Made by a program: the position numbers and the translations under genes. The notes beneath the pieces were generated by a model, which saw nothing but the letters and a program-made list of their open reading frames with translations, had not been told where the DNA came from and ran no database searches. From Larimichthys crocea (lineage: Eukaryota > Chordata > Actinopteri > Sciaenidae): DNA of 64,000 nt. Location: NCBI RefSeq assembly GCF_000972845.2, contig NC_040018.1, positions 2,337,632 to 2,401,631 on the forward strand, read 5' to 3'. Within the stretch, counting starts at the first letter, position 1, and each line of letters starts with the position of its first letter. This document shows positions 13,439 through 25,985 of the stretch, piece by piece.

Positions 13439-16400
13439 ACACACTTTCCCTTAATTACACCATCTAATCTACCCCTTGCCAGTGGAATCGGTGTTGCAGG
13501 CTAACTGAATTAATTGAGACTAGATGTCTTTACATATGTAATTAATTCAAATCATATCACTTATGCTTTGCTCGGTTCCTGCTAAACTGAAGAGGGACAT
13601 AGTCAAACCTTGTTTTCTTTGTGGGCAAATGAAGAAAATCTCTATGGGCTATCCTGTCACTGATCAATGCACATTTAGATGTTTAACATCTGGCAAGCCA
13701 CTGGAAATTGGCTTCTATGGCAACATTGCGTTGCCATCATCCTCCCATCATTAGCTTTCACCATTGCCCCAGGGTTCATAATGTCGTTAGCTTACATAGA
13801 GACGCAGTAAAGTGATGTTACATGACGTTTCTCAACTCCTTTTATTGAAGGAGCCTGCCATGCAGCCTGCTTGTCCTATTCCATGGGCACCACAGGGAAA
13901 TAAGACATGATGAGAGCAGAGGCTTGATGACAAGAGGTTTAAAATTTCTTGCGTCAAACATCATTTAATTTGGGTATTAGGCAAATAAAAAGCATCACAC
14001 AAGCATGCAGGAAAGGCTTTCTGGCAGTGGTGTAATTGTACATGCTCATGGAAATGGGCTATAAAGGATTTGGTATGGAGCCAGTTGGCCTGCACCAGCT
14101 TTTATACATTTCATTGTCATTTTCAGTTGTTTCCACGTTCTCAGCTCACATCTGTACCTCGCTCAAAAGACAAGAGAAATTTGAACTTGCACCGTTTCTG
14201 TACTACTTTTAATCGAATGTGCAGTCAAAATGATTAGCCACAATGACTGAAATTATGTAGTTGTAATTACAAACAGATGGGAGGCTTTATTTGCACTTAA
14301 GGCGACTGTGTGCATGGGAAATGCAGTGTGAACAAGAATAATTAAGAAGTTAAAGTCCTGTTTTTTTTCCAAGTTGTGTTTAAATAATCAACACTATGAT
14401 GTAAATTTGTTTTAAATTAGCTATGTAGTTATATGAATGCTTTGCCAGGAGCAGCTATCACCTTCAAGCCTTGAGGTTGTGGAGATTTTTGTTTATTTGT
14501 TGAGACCCCGGTTTGTTTCTTTTCTGGAGGGAAGCAGCGTGTAAAGGCTGCGGCGCCTCATGCTGTGATGATTCACGACACCCGAGGGCTCATTGGGGAG
14601 ACAGTAACTCATCAAGTGAGTTGGACAGTACTTTCTGCTTTAGTGCTGTGTTTCTCTTTATGTGTGTTAAAGAAGAACAACACTTTTCTTTGCTTTTAAA
14701 TGATACCGTTTGGAGAGATTAAACAAGTTGTCAGAGTAACCTGGGGAGTAAAGTCATTCCCATCATGGAGATCAGGAGTCCCCAAGGTAAATATGAGAGG
14801 TCACGAGATTATGAGATCCTGTGAGAGAGGATAAATACAAGGATATGAAATTCTTTTCCACACATTATGTGAACTTCTCTCATTTTTAAATATATATTGT
14901 ATCGGTGCATAGTGCAAAGGATGCTAGTCTATACAGCAGGTTGCTGTTGCAGCTGTTCTTGTGTCTGGTTGTTTTGGAGCTCTGTAGTGCCTCCCAGAGG
15001 TAAGAAGATGAAACAGGTTAACATGTTAGGTAGATGGTAGCCTTGGTACTGTGCTCTCTTGATTACATTACTGGCATTAACCTAATATAATATTAAATAT
15101 TTCTTCATGCACGTTCCCCAAAAAAGGTCAGATTTGTTCTCCTGTGCATATTCATGGTCCCCACTGGATGTTTTCTGATAACCTTTGTGACACACTTGCA
15201 CCACAATTCGCCCCAAAACATTCACGTTGGCCGCTGTGCAACGACTTTGAGGCGGTCAGGTGTTACATTACATCACGATACAATAGTTACCTCATGGCTT
15301 ATCATTAGTAATGAACTTTAGCCCTTTAACGTCACCACCCAGATTTGTCCTGCCAGCACAAGGATCGAACCTTTACTGCCAAACACGACTACACTGCATT
15401 TCCTAAATGTATTCCATAAATCACCTGAGCAGATTAAAACTAGCTGGTAGATTTATGCTGCTTATTTTTTGGGTTATGAAATGACCTTTCCTTTCTTTGC
15501 CACCCTCAGGCCTTCGACTAGCAGCAATGGTCCAACAATAAATAACCCATCGGTATGTTGTTTGTTTCTGTGCAACACTTTGATATGGTCTGATGACCTC
15601 TAGGGGGCTGCTAGTGGGCTTCAAACTTTAAGTGTTGAACCTGCTATTGAGAGCAATTATCAAATCTTTTTTTTATTAACTTCAAACAGGCTGCAGCATA
15701 CATTATATTATCCCCAATCTGGATGATATGTGTGTACGTGACAAAGCTGGATTTGTGTCTTCTAAATATTAAAGCCTCCAGGTCCTTTAAACAGGCTGGT
15801 TTACTGCACAGGACCCCCATCAGTCCACATAACAGGGTGAGTTGTTTGCAGTTTACTCAGTGTACAACAGAGGTCAGTAGAAGCTGCTCTTGCATGAAGT
15901 TGGCACATCCTCTCCATCAGAGCTGCTGTCTCACACTGAGTACTAAAAGGTCTAAAGTTCTCCCAGAAAAAAAAAATGCTTTAGTTGTGAAAGTCTTTCT
16001 TTAAGCTACCCTTAACAAACAGCTTGTATCTTATTTCCGCCCCTATCTGATTCAGCAAACCTGCAAGCACAGGCGTGCTTTATTTATGCTGGTGCATTTT
16101 ATGCATGACAGTTTTGCTGAGGGGAAAAAAAAAAGTTCCTCCTCTCCGTCTTCCCCACGTTTCCCCCATTGATTATGGCGCTGCTTTGATGTGAATCTGC
16201 GCCAGAAGTGTCACTTAGATAAATCACTGTTAGTCCAAGCTGGCATAGCTCGGCACTGGTGACAGAAGGGAGAATTCCACGCGGATCAAATAAATACAGA
16301 TGTGTAGTAATTAGTTGTATTCCCAAGGAGCCTATTGTGGGCATGTTAAAGATGCTAGGGATCAGCTGGCTTTCCCACTAGCAGCTTTTATCAATTTAAA

Positions 16401-17226
16401 CAGGAACAGAAACTAGGTGGGTCATAACCCATGTGGCTTTTGATGAGTCACATGTCTAACTGTGCAGGCCCAGAAAATGAGACAAGGTGAAATGTCTGCA
16501 ATGCTTGAAAATTTAAATAGTAGCTGGCTTTTGTGATTAACAACAAACTGGCTTTTCCTTTCACAGGAGCCACTCGCCACTTTATTCCAGGATAAATGCA
16601 TCAGCAAAGTTCACATGCCACCGCTGCTGTGTTGCTAAAATGATTGACTTCATATTGTTGCCAGCCATGAACCAGGGGGACAGTTCAACAACAGCTTCTT
16701 TCATTATTCGTTTTGTTTTTGTAGGTGATGTGCTTTCACATAATTAATTTCCCTTTTTTATTCATCCTTGATTCAATCAATCTGAGAGCAAAGTCGTATT
16801 TACAACATCGCCCTGCGTGGCAAAAGGAGTCTTAATTAGTGGGATTAACAGAAAGCAGAAAAAACACATGATAAAAGGCAGCAGAGTAGAGAAAAAGTAG
16901 ACACAGATGTAAAAATAAATAGCTTGTACATCGCTCGCATTTCATATCAAACACCTGGTCAATGTATTTTCCAAGAATTAAGCAAAAACCTACACGCTAA
17001 TGGTGCTGCATGAATAGATTTAGCACTAAATGCTACTTGTTTGGTTTATTACAGTATTCTGAGAAACGCATTTACACAATTTATGTAAAACACACTTTGA
17101 TCTTCACTCCAACCAGGAAAAAAAGCACTGCTTTAAGTGCATTATCTTATAACAAAAGGAGTGTACGTTTGCCACATAATACTGCCATTAGGATTAATGC
17201 TACTTCCTTGTGAAATTGAAACCCAC
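13439..17226. other. Intergenic; long non-repetitive, candidate regulatory block
   Basis: Almost 3.8 kb with few simple repeats and no recognisable exon. Subregions 13450-14320, 16020-16400 and 16700-17060 are rich in TAAT/ATTA, AATTA and TTTGCAT-like cores, as in vertebrate developmental enhancers. A perfect inverted repeat of RFX-like half sites is at 13717-13737. A weak fragment of a fish repeat may lie near 15135-15250. Open frames here (for example 15723-16004) have no family resemblance. Confidence 0.45.
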
Positions 17227-17252
17227 TTTTTTTTTTTTTTTTTTTTTTTTTT
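17227..17252. repeat. Poly(T) tract, 26 nt
   Basis: Uninterrupted T run, read directly. It might be the reversed A-tail of a retroposed sequence, but no body was recognised next to it. Confidence 0.9.
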
Positions 17253-20200
17253 CTTTCCTTTTTGCTCTTGCAATTATAGGCCCCTTCAGGAGGGGACGTA
17301 TTTATGCCCAGCAGTTAGCAATGCATTGATTTAATACGTTTCTAATCAGGACATACAGCTTCAGGGCCTAAAATGTTAATTTTTCCTGCTGCTTACAAAG
17401 TAGCCTTTGATTTTCTGTCACGGCAGTAATTACAGTGTTTTGCCACTAGATAGGGAGAGAGCTTTGTCTCGTCTAATTATGAGGTAATCATTGCTGTAGT
17501 GCCAGCGTGTTGTTCTCACCTTTTTGTTAATACTATTTTTATTTTATTTTACAGCGCCCCCCCCTTCTAATTCACACCGTGACACTGTTAGCACTGTGTG
17601 TGTGTTTGTGAGTGTATATTTGGAGTGTAGTAGCCTAGTGACTGTAATTGTTGTGGTATGGGTGCTGTTAATTACTGGAGTAAACGGTTGAATCACGGCC
17701 AGGGCCCTTTGTGGTTGCAGAGTGGCGGGCAGCAGCAGAGAGAGACAGAGGGCTGGAAAATTGTTTTTACCATCTGGGGACCGGGGGAGAGAGAAGGGGA
17801 AGCAGAAAGGAGAAAGGGGGAACAGCGGCAGACAGAAAGGCCCAATTGGTGGCCAGAGCCTAAGGGTCTGGGGGTCCATATGGAAGGCAACACTTTGCCT
17901 TGCGCTTTATTGCACACCTTGCTGTTTTAATCAATGGCAAGCCTGTTCACAGAGCCTAGAGCAGCAGTGGTTGTTTCTCATTGTCTCACTGCTACTTCCA
18001 CTTTTCCTGCTCCACTACACCCGAACACTTCTTACCAAATCTCTCAAGAGCTGTGCAGCACTTTGAGTCCTCTCTGCGAGTGGATGTGCTGCGGTGAAAA
18101 CGTTTGCACTGTGTGCAAGGTAAAAAAAAAAAAAAAAAAAAGCTCCTATTTTGTAATGATGATTTGATACGCTCTTGCCTCCTGCCAGCGCTCTTCTAAT
18201 TTCCACAGCAAAAGCTGGGATAAGAATGTAGATGCCTGCTGTGTTTGTAGTCGTTTCTTAAAATGGAGGACACCATTCCATCTGAATTCCATTTGAGTGT
18301 TGAAAGTAATGGGATTAGGATACAAAAGGCGTGTTAACACCGAGACGCTGAGACGCGTGCTAATAACACTATAAAAGTGCCAGCCAGCGTGGTCTGACTC
18401 CCTCGTAACCCCACCCTGTTTGGAGGCAACGCTGGTAATCACCCCCCTCTGACCAAGCACCATGTTGAGGAGTGAGGAATAAGGCTCTGGTTATGTGGGA
18501 GGTTGAGTGTTTGATTTTTATCACAGAACTCTTGCAGGAACATCAATATTTCATTAAATTAGACCCATTTTGTTAAGAACACACAAAATGGGTGAAGCTA
18601 CTTGTTTCAAATGGAAGACCTGCTGTTTTAATTTCATCGTATGGGCAACATCTTAGATAACAGAGCAGCAATCAGACAGCAGACTGCTATGCAATGCTAT
18701 ACTAAAGGTACATGACTATAAAGTGCAAATCCATTCGAATGGCATGATCTAAAGCAACTCGAATACATGAGGTCACACAACAAGAAAACCACAGCTGATC
18801 TCTGATTTTATTTAGTAACATGTCCTTATATGTGATTTTATATTTTTGCTTTGCTCCAGATGCGGCATAAAGAATCAACATCTGGCTCTGTCTTATGTTT
18901 ACTTCATAGACGCATGGGAAAGAAATGGTCAGTCCCACATTCACTCTTGTCTAGCGGCTTCTTGTTTGGTCACTCTCTCCTTTACTGTTCTTAGCTTCCT
19001 CAGTCAACATCACTTTCTGTGTTTTCGCCTCTGACATTATCTTTATATAATATGATCAGGTGTCAGGGAAATAGTTGGTGTTGCGTGACTTAAGAGCTTA
19101 AGAAGATCTGTTACTTTATAATGCAAAAATCACACAATGCTGCTTCAATCTTTAATCTTTAATTCAGTAATTGTTGCAGCTCTACACTGTAAGTGTGTAA
19201 TGACTGTTAACTAACTGCCAGTTCGTTAAATAATGAATAAAAACTCCTCCTCTCAGCTCACTGCTGATGTCCACACTTGGACATTGCCGCCCAAAACAAA
19301 ATGCTGAATAGTGCGTCCTGCACTGCACTGTGGCTGGCAGAGCTGCATGATCAGAGAGTCATCACATCATGCGCAATAAGCAGGACGCTCAACAGAAACT
19401 GAATTCTGCATTATGTCTACTTTCCAGAAGTCAGAGAGCGACTTGTCTCTCTCTCTTTCCTCCACGTAAACTGACACTGTCGCTGTTGTTTGGCTAGTTG
19501 TGTTACAGCCTTTGCCATTACTTGGATTTGTGATTAAATTTAGCAAAGTGCTGCCGATAGCCGAATTGTCCAGCCACTCTCAATTACCGTCTAGGGAGGG
19601 TACCTGAGAAAGCTTAACACAGCAATTAACAACTTAATTAAGTGCCACAGCCATTGTGGCACTTCTCGAGCCATGCAACAAGGGGCGTATTGATTGCAGG
19701 GGATTGCCAGTTGGTCCCCAATTGATCACCCGATTGATTGGCTTGGATAGGCATTCCTCAATGACTTACTGAAGGAGTTGGTGTGTGTGTGTGTGTGTTT
19801 GTGTTTGTGTGTGTGGCGTGTTTTGTCTCAGAGGAAGTAGCCGTCATGCCGCTGTGTGTCACACTGATAATGACCTGCCAGACTGGCTGCATGGCCTCTC
19901 CCAATCCCCCTGAAGTGTGACACACATGTCTGATGTCAATCACTCACTCACACTCTGTCGCTCGCTTTCACACACACACATACACACAAACAGAGGCCCC
20001 AGGACTGCGCTTGAATCCTAAGTAACATCTGCAGTCTATTCTTTCTAAGTACACCTGACAGGAATGCAGTAATAAACACACACACACACACAGCGGAGTA
20101 CATCACACGCACTGGATACACAGATACAAACTAACAGTCAAAACATGAACACACCTTTTCATTTGAATCTTTTTTTTATAGCTACACTAAGTCATAATCC

Positions 20201-20324
20201 GGTGTCTTAATTTCTATGGTCACATTATATTTGTATATTATGACAATTAAGTCACAATTTCTTACGGCGCAGAAGCTTTTCTAGGAGAAAACATACAGAT
20301 AAACACATGAAGACAGATGAAATT

Positions 20325-20325
<1 letters not shown>

Positions 20326-20362
<37 letters not shown>

Positions 20363-20378
20363 AGTAAAGCACAAAGCA

Positions 20379-20419
<41 letters not shown>
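20326..20419. repeat. Paired (CA)n microsatellites
   Basis: Two CA tracts, 20326-20360 and 20382-20419, separated by 21 bases of unique sequence. Confidence 0.95.
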
Positions 20420-20420
<1 letters not shown>

Positions 20421-21866
20421 CGATTCAGTGCTCCCCGGGGAGCAGTTAGGATGCAGGGCAGGGCTGGATGTAAGAGGCGAGTGAAGTGGTGGTAAGACGT
20501 CAAATAAACTGTCATCTCTTATTGTGTCAATGAAGTAATTCCCTTTTAAAGGCCTGACCCTTCACCCTCGGAGGAGCTCGGCCAATTGCACAGTGCATTG
20601 GAGGAGCCATGAGGTGATAACAAATGACTGAACCTAAGGGCGCAGGAGGGGCTGGAGGGTGCTACGCTGGACTCAAGACCACTTCACCAGGTAAAGGATG
20701 TGTCCAAATCAATTACAAGCAGACACACACACTCAGAATCAGCTTTTGGAGCACCAGTATTTAAGTTTTTATTATAATCTTGATACAACTGCAGGTTATT
20801 AAATGTAAATTCAAAGCTTATATCACACATATTATCATTTTAAATCTACAGAATAAGGTGTTATTAAACAACCCTTTCAGTAAACATTAGTAGTTCTTAA
20901 TCTTACCACTAGGGGGTAGTATTATATGGACCTGACTTGAAGATAGCTCTCAATGAGACACTCTGACTTCCTGACACATGACTATTCAGCTATGATCAAA
21001 TCTGTTTTTGGCAAACACATCCATGCAGCTTACAGTGCGAAGCTTCAAGATGTTGCTGCAATGACACTTGACACTTACGATTTATGGCAAAAAATGACGG
21101 CTGTTTATGTGTGTGTGTGTGTGTGTGAATCAGTGTGTGTGTGTTCATGTCAGAGTGCTTGACAGACTCAGCTCTCTCTGCGCCTGCTGTGGTTCTGAGG
21201 TGGTCAACTTATGACCTGTAATTACATTGCTACTGTGCTCTCACATCTCACCGGAGCAGGTTGGTCGCGGACACTTCAATTACCTCACTTCAATACCTCT
21301 GTTGCTCTCACATGTCTAGCAAAATCATAATGTTAGTCCGGGGAATGGACTGATTCAGATTTTTACTACATATGCTACAGCAGATTTTACCACCACATGT
21401 TACAAGAGAACAAGAAAATAGATTAAACCTTATATTTGATTAGCATACTTAATACCATGATTCATTAGTGTTGATTTTCAGGGTAGAACTACGCTTAAAT
21501 CCTCATGCATCCTCATAGACAGGCTTGTAAAATCCTTAATTTCAATACTTAAACAAGGGAGGCTTGAGAAAACAGCACAGCAAGGCCGACAACAATGGCA
21601 GACACACAAAAATGGTCTGCATCAATTTGCATTCAAAGTTGTTGTAAAATAGAGAAGAGCAAAATATCTATCTATTGGGCAATATTTGAAGGTTGGGTCC
21701 AGGTCACATATGTTTGCCCTTGTATAGCTCTGTCACATTGTGGTGTAACGGAGCCTCAGCTGCAGGATTGCAGTTTTTAATGAAAAAGTGGGGGCCGCCA
21801 CATCCAGGTAAGACCCCTGGAGGTTGTATTTCCAGGGCTTTGTTATATCCCACAATGAGGCAGTGT

Positions 21867-21868
<2 letters not shown>

Positions 21869-21908
<40 letters not shown>
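21869..21908. repeat. (CA)n microsatellite
   Basis: About twenty uninterrupted CA units. Confidence 0.95.
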
Positions 21909-21909
<1 letters not shown>

Positions 21910-22929
21910 TTTACCCAGACCTACAGTAGCGGCTGATAATACCCAAATGTTGGATGCATCTTTGATAATCTGAAAGAATCTCAAACAGGAATTAGATATT
22001 AAATGTCCCGAAACTTTCATCAAGTCTGAGTTATCGAACGTCTGCCAAATGCAACTTTGGAGATGGAAGAAAATGTCAGTATTTTTGGTCATAATATAAA
22101 ACAGACAACCAGACAGGTTGGAGTTCTTTGTGGGCTTTTTGCAGGAGTTCAAGGCCGGACTTGTTCAAAAAATTTAATTGTACCCAATTAATGCTTGTAT
22201 TGCTTTTATCACTACTTCTGTATCCGCAGAAAATGAAGTCGGTACCACAACAGATTTTTGGAATTTAACGTGCAAAACAATAAACGGTGCAAAATTACTT
22301 TTATTATATAGTAGAGCTCTTAAAACACCCAATGTATCATCTTTTGTTTAAGAGTAAGGTTTTGCACAGATATGTGACAGAATCACCTAAAATTTCTCTA
22401 AGTGGCTCTTCAAAACAAGCTCCACCTACTCTTTTTTTCACCCACTCTTTTTTATTTTGTTGCATTCATCCCAATTATTTACAACAATTAAATCATAAAC
22501 GAAACGAGGGATATGATTATGCAGGAGCTGGTTGAATTGGCAGCAGGTTTTATTGTATGTATATAATCAGCAGTAACAACCTTTGAATTTTAGAGCTCAT
22601 CAGTGAGCCGACACTGATTAAATATACACTCGCCTACACTACACTGCACTACGTTAGACGGCTCGCTCTTCACAGACACTAACTGTTAGCAGACATGTCA
22701 CATTGTCAGTCTCAGAAAAAGACAGCTGACCACCCTGGGCTGAAATTGTTTGCTCAGCAGATTAGTAGCTGCACGGTGTCACCCATAAACACTGACCAAG
22801 ACAACTGACCCTGGCAGCTTGAAATGACCTGCTCAGAAACTATTGGCAAGTTTAGCAGGTGTTTACTCTGTCTTGTGTTTTATAATTAATGAAGCTCAAA
22901 TCTGTACTCTTGTCTCCAAACAGATGTTT

Positions 22930-23665
22930 ATTATCCTGCTGGACAACTCAAGTACAGTATGTAAAAAAAAAGCGATCTCAAAATTGAGTAAGAGCTAGTT
23001 TACTCATACTTCTACTCCACTACAGCTCAGAGGAAGGTATTGTACTTTTTACTCCATTACATTTATAGTCACTAGATACTTTTTATTAAAACATCTTATA
23101 AATTACAACACATTGTTAAAGATTAAACCAGTGTTTCCATCCTTCTTGGCTTTGATCCACTTACAGAAAAGCAGTGTGTAGTTGAGATGTTAGCAGTTCC
23201 ACCATATGCACATTTGCAAACTTTTCATATAGTTTCATTTAAATAACAGTTTGAGGCCCAAAGAGGTAAAACTATTAATATTTAATAAAACAAAACAAAA
23301 ATTTCTGTCCAAAGTCCAAAAATATGAATACCAGTTTGTGTAGCAGAATTAAATTTTTTCTTCTTTCCTGCACCATTAATTATGTCACAACCCCTCTGAT
23401 TTATCTTGTGACCCTCTGGAGGGTTTGACCCCTTTATTGGGAATCACTGGTCTGTATATAAAGTAGTTGAGAAGCTCCAGCTCAAACAGCTACACACTGA
23501 TGCAAAACAAGTACTTTTACTTTGACACTTCAAGGGCATTGCTTTTTTTTCTGTACCTTTACTCAGCAGGATTTCCAATACAGGAGCTTCACTTATAATT
23601 CACTATTTTTTATATTGTTTTATTGGTACCTTTACTTACACAAATGATCTGAAAACCACTGCCCC
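22930..23665 (-). mobile_element. CAGTGGTGGAA-type MITE copy interrupted by another MITE
   Basis: The left part has CTTCTACTCCACTACAGCTCAGAGG, then TACTTTTTACTCCATTACATTTA. After an interruption (23129-23449), the same family resumes with TATATAAAGTAGTTGAGAAGCTCC and ends TTACACAAATGATCTGAAAACCACTG. Orientation is relative to the copy at 12040-12300. No open reading frame is present, so it is non-autonomous. Confidence 0.7.
23129..23449 (+). mobile_element. Short hAT-like MITE nested in another MITE
   Basis: It begins CAGTGTTTCC and ends GGGAATCACTG, whose reverse complement is CAGTGATTCCC, giving short terminal inverted repeats. The interior TTATCTTGTGACCCTCTGGAGGG is familiar from fish MITEs. 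The flanking host sequence continues across it. An exact target duplication is not visible. Superfamily assignment rests on the CAG...CTG ends. Confidence 0.6.
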
Positions 23666-25607
23666 ACAATGATAAACTAAACGGACGGCTGACGCATGCA
23701 GCTTCAAAAAGTACACTCAGCAGTTCAAAAACCACCATCTGCCAGAAATCATTCATTATTTTTTTGAAAGATGAGACATAATTTTAGCCAAGATAATCAG
23801 ATCTTTCTATGAGCAAGTCTAAGTCTTGGATTAACAGACAAAACGTTGGTATTAAAAGGATAAAATCCAATATTTATCATTATCCTTTGCTCAGCACATT
23901 CAGCTGTGTATTGTGATAATACTCGCATATCAGAGAATGTCACACTTGATCTAATCTATCATTTATGCGTGTAAAAATCTGTTCTTTAAAGTGTGTCCAG
24001 ACGTCACTTCATGCTAACCATGCAGCTTAAATACACTGTGTTCAGCAGGTGCTACAGAGGGAATTGGAGCCATAAAAAAACGCTGTGCAGCCACTATTGG
24101 TTATTGTGAGCAGAAGGTCAGACAATAGGATAAAGATTTGAGTGTGTTGGCAGTCAGGAGAATCTCATCTGACAGGAAGCACCAACACACACCAACTCCA
24201 CTTCAACTTTCCACTGACTCACCACAGTATCAGGTATGTCGTTGGCCATAAAGTAGACCAAACTTACGTAGGTGCTAACGTCGTCTTTGATTAATCAACC
24301 TGTAAAGGATTTGCTATCCACGCCACACGCACAGTAACATAATAAAATGATATTTTATTGATTATATTCAGGAAGGTCAGAGGTCAGGTTAGTGACAGCA
24401 CAGTCTCCTTGTAGCTTCAAGGAAAGGTGCATTTGAAGGACACTAGAGAATGACGGATGCTTTTTTTGGTAACTGGAAATTAGGCAAATATAAAAGGATG
24501 AAGAGACTGTTTGAGCTCAGGGAAACAAATTAATTAAAATAGATTACTCCGAATACCGTTAGCCCTAAATAGATATTGACAGGTTTTAAAGGATGTGCTA
24601 ATATGAACTTTTTATGATCTGATTATCTTGAATTTATCACATTATTCAATAATAATCTTTTAATATAATAACATGTATAATATCTTCTACTTATACTGGG
24701 CCTATGTGACTTATAAAGGACATTTATGTCATAAAACGTATCATGATTAATGATTAAATAAATCTACTGTCCTTTTGTGGGTACAATATGCAATGCCTCC
24801 ATACAATATCCGACCATTTAGTCGTTCAGCAGCATCGTAAACACTTGCCATTGTTGCGATTTCAGTCATGTTTTACTAAACAATAATATACAACTGCATC
24901 ATAAACATATTTTATTAAAGGGTCATTTAAAAAAAATTATTCATAGAAAACAAAGGCACAAAAAAAAGTGATGTAAGTCCGTATGATTAAGTTATTTCTT
25001 TGTTTCGTTATATTATTTCTTTTCTTTATTACTTTCACTGCTCAGTTCGTTGTGTCAGGCTTTATATGACATGTGAGCACTGACCATGATGAGTTCTTTC
25101 ACACACCAAAGGTCAGAGGCATCACTTACAGAAAGAGAAGGACCCCCCCAAACACTCACTAAGTCATTTACCTCATTCCCTATCAATTATTGACATGCAG
25201 TTGTCAGTTGAAAAGCCAGCCAGACTTTCCGTTGATCTGTTTGATGAATATTTCAGCTGACAAACAGGTTACCTGACACTCTGCACCAAAGCAATGTGTG
25301 GTTAGAGAGAGGTCGCTCATCTTGGCCACAGTCATGCACATATGCATGCATGTGTATATACAGTTACAGTGTTGTTGTTATCTTTCTGTTCTGTTTTACG
25401 AACTGCTTGTTTACATCGATCCCCTCTGTGCCGAGTGTTTGCCATCTTTTGTTTTGACTACAACCAGCTGAAAACACATTATATATTTAAATAAATATAT
25501 TTAAAATTACAATATATTTAAATTACATTCTTTACATATATAAACTTGTAAACTATTTTATTTTCTTTCATTCTGATATACAAAAACAAATTATATATGC
25601 TGAGGTG
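23666..25607. other. Intergenic, AT-rich, nothing recognised
   Basis: AT-rich sequence with no exon, strong simple repeat or named element. Confidence 0.5.
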
Positions 25608-25985
25608 GAATAAGGATTTACTCAAGGACTATACTTAAGTACAGCTCTGAGATACTTGAGTATTTTTTTGCCACTTTATACTATAAATGTTGTACTTTTA
25701 ACTCCACTACATTTATCTGGCAGCAACCGTAAAGATACCACTTACATTGCAGATTAAAATTGTACACTAAAAACCAGCGATGATCAGACAAAATACAACT
25801 CACTGTTAATAAAACTACCAACATCCTCCAGCACCAGCATTAAAATCATAGTAAACTATCATGATAATTTAACAGTGACAGGGGTCATTTTTGATTGCAG
25901 GGCTTTTACTTGTAATACGGTATTTTTACATTGTGGTATTTACACTTTAGTATCGTCATGGGTAAAGTAGCTGCAGGCTGGTACG
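25608..25985 (-). mobile_element. CAGTGGTGGAA-type MITE copy
   Basis: GAGGTGGAATAAGGATTTACTCAAGG at the left and TTTTACTTGTAATACGG, TTTTTACATTGTGGTATTT near the right, with AACTCCACTACATTTATCTGGCAGC inside, fit the family at 22930-23665. The ends are eroded. Confidence 0.7.

Larger units (their letters stand above)
17253..22929. other. Intergenic with dense CA/GT microsatellites
   Basis: No exon was recognised. Dinucleotide tracts occur at about 19779-19815 (GT), 20078-20092 (CA), 20326-20360 and 20382-20419 (CA), 21110-21141 (GT) and 21869-21908 (CA), with a poly(A) run at 18122-18140. Between them, 17390-17530, 18180-18460 and 19480-19770 look like unique regulatory-type sequence; the last carries a perfect hairpin at 19640-19664. 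Open frames such as 17722-18066 and 21733-22152 are low-complexity or microsatellite translations. Confidence 0.5.

Noticed and set aside
21733..22152. 139-aa minus-strand frame
   Set aside because: The middle is a run of Val-Cys from the (GT)n strand of a microsatellite; nothing conserved is visible on either side.
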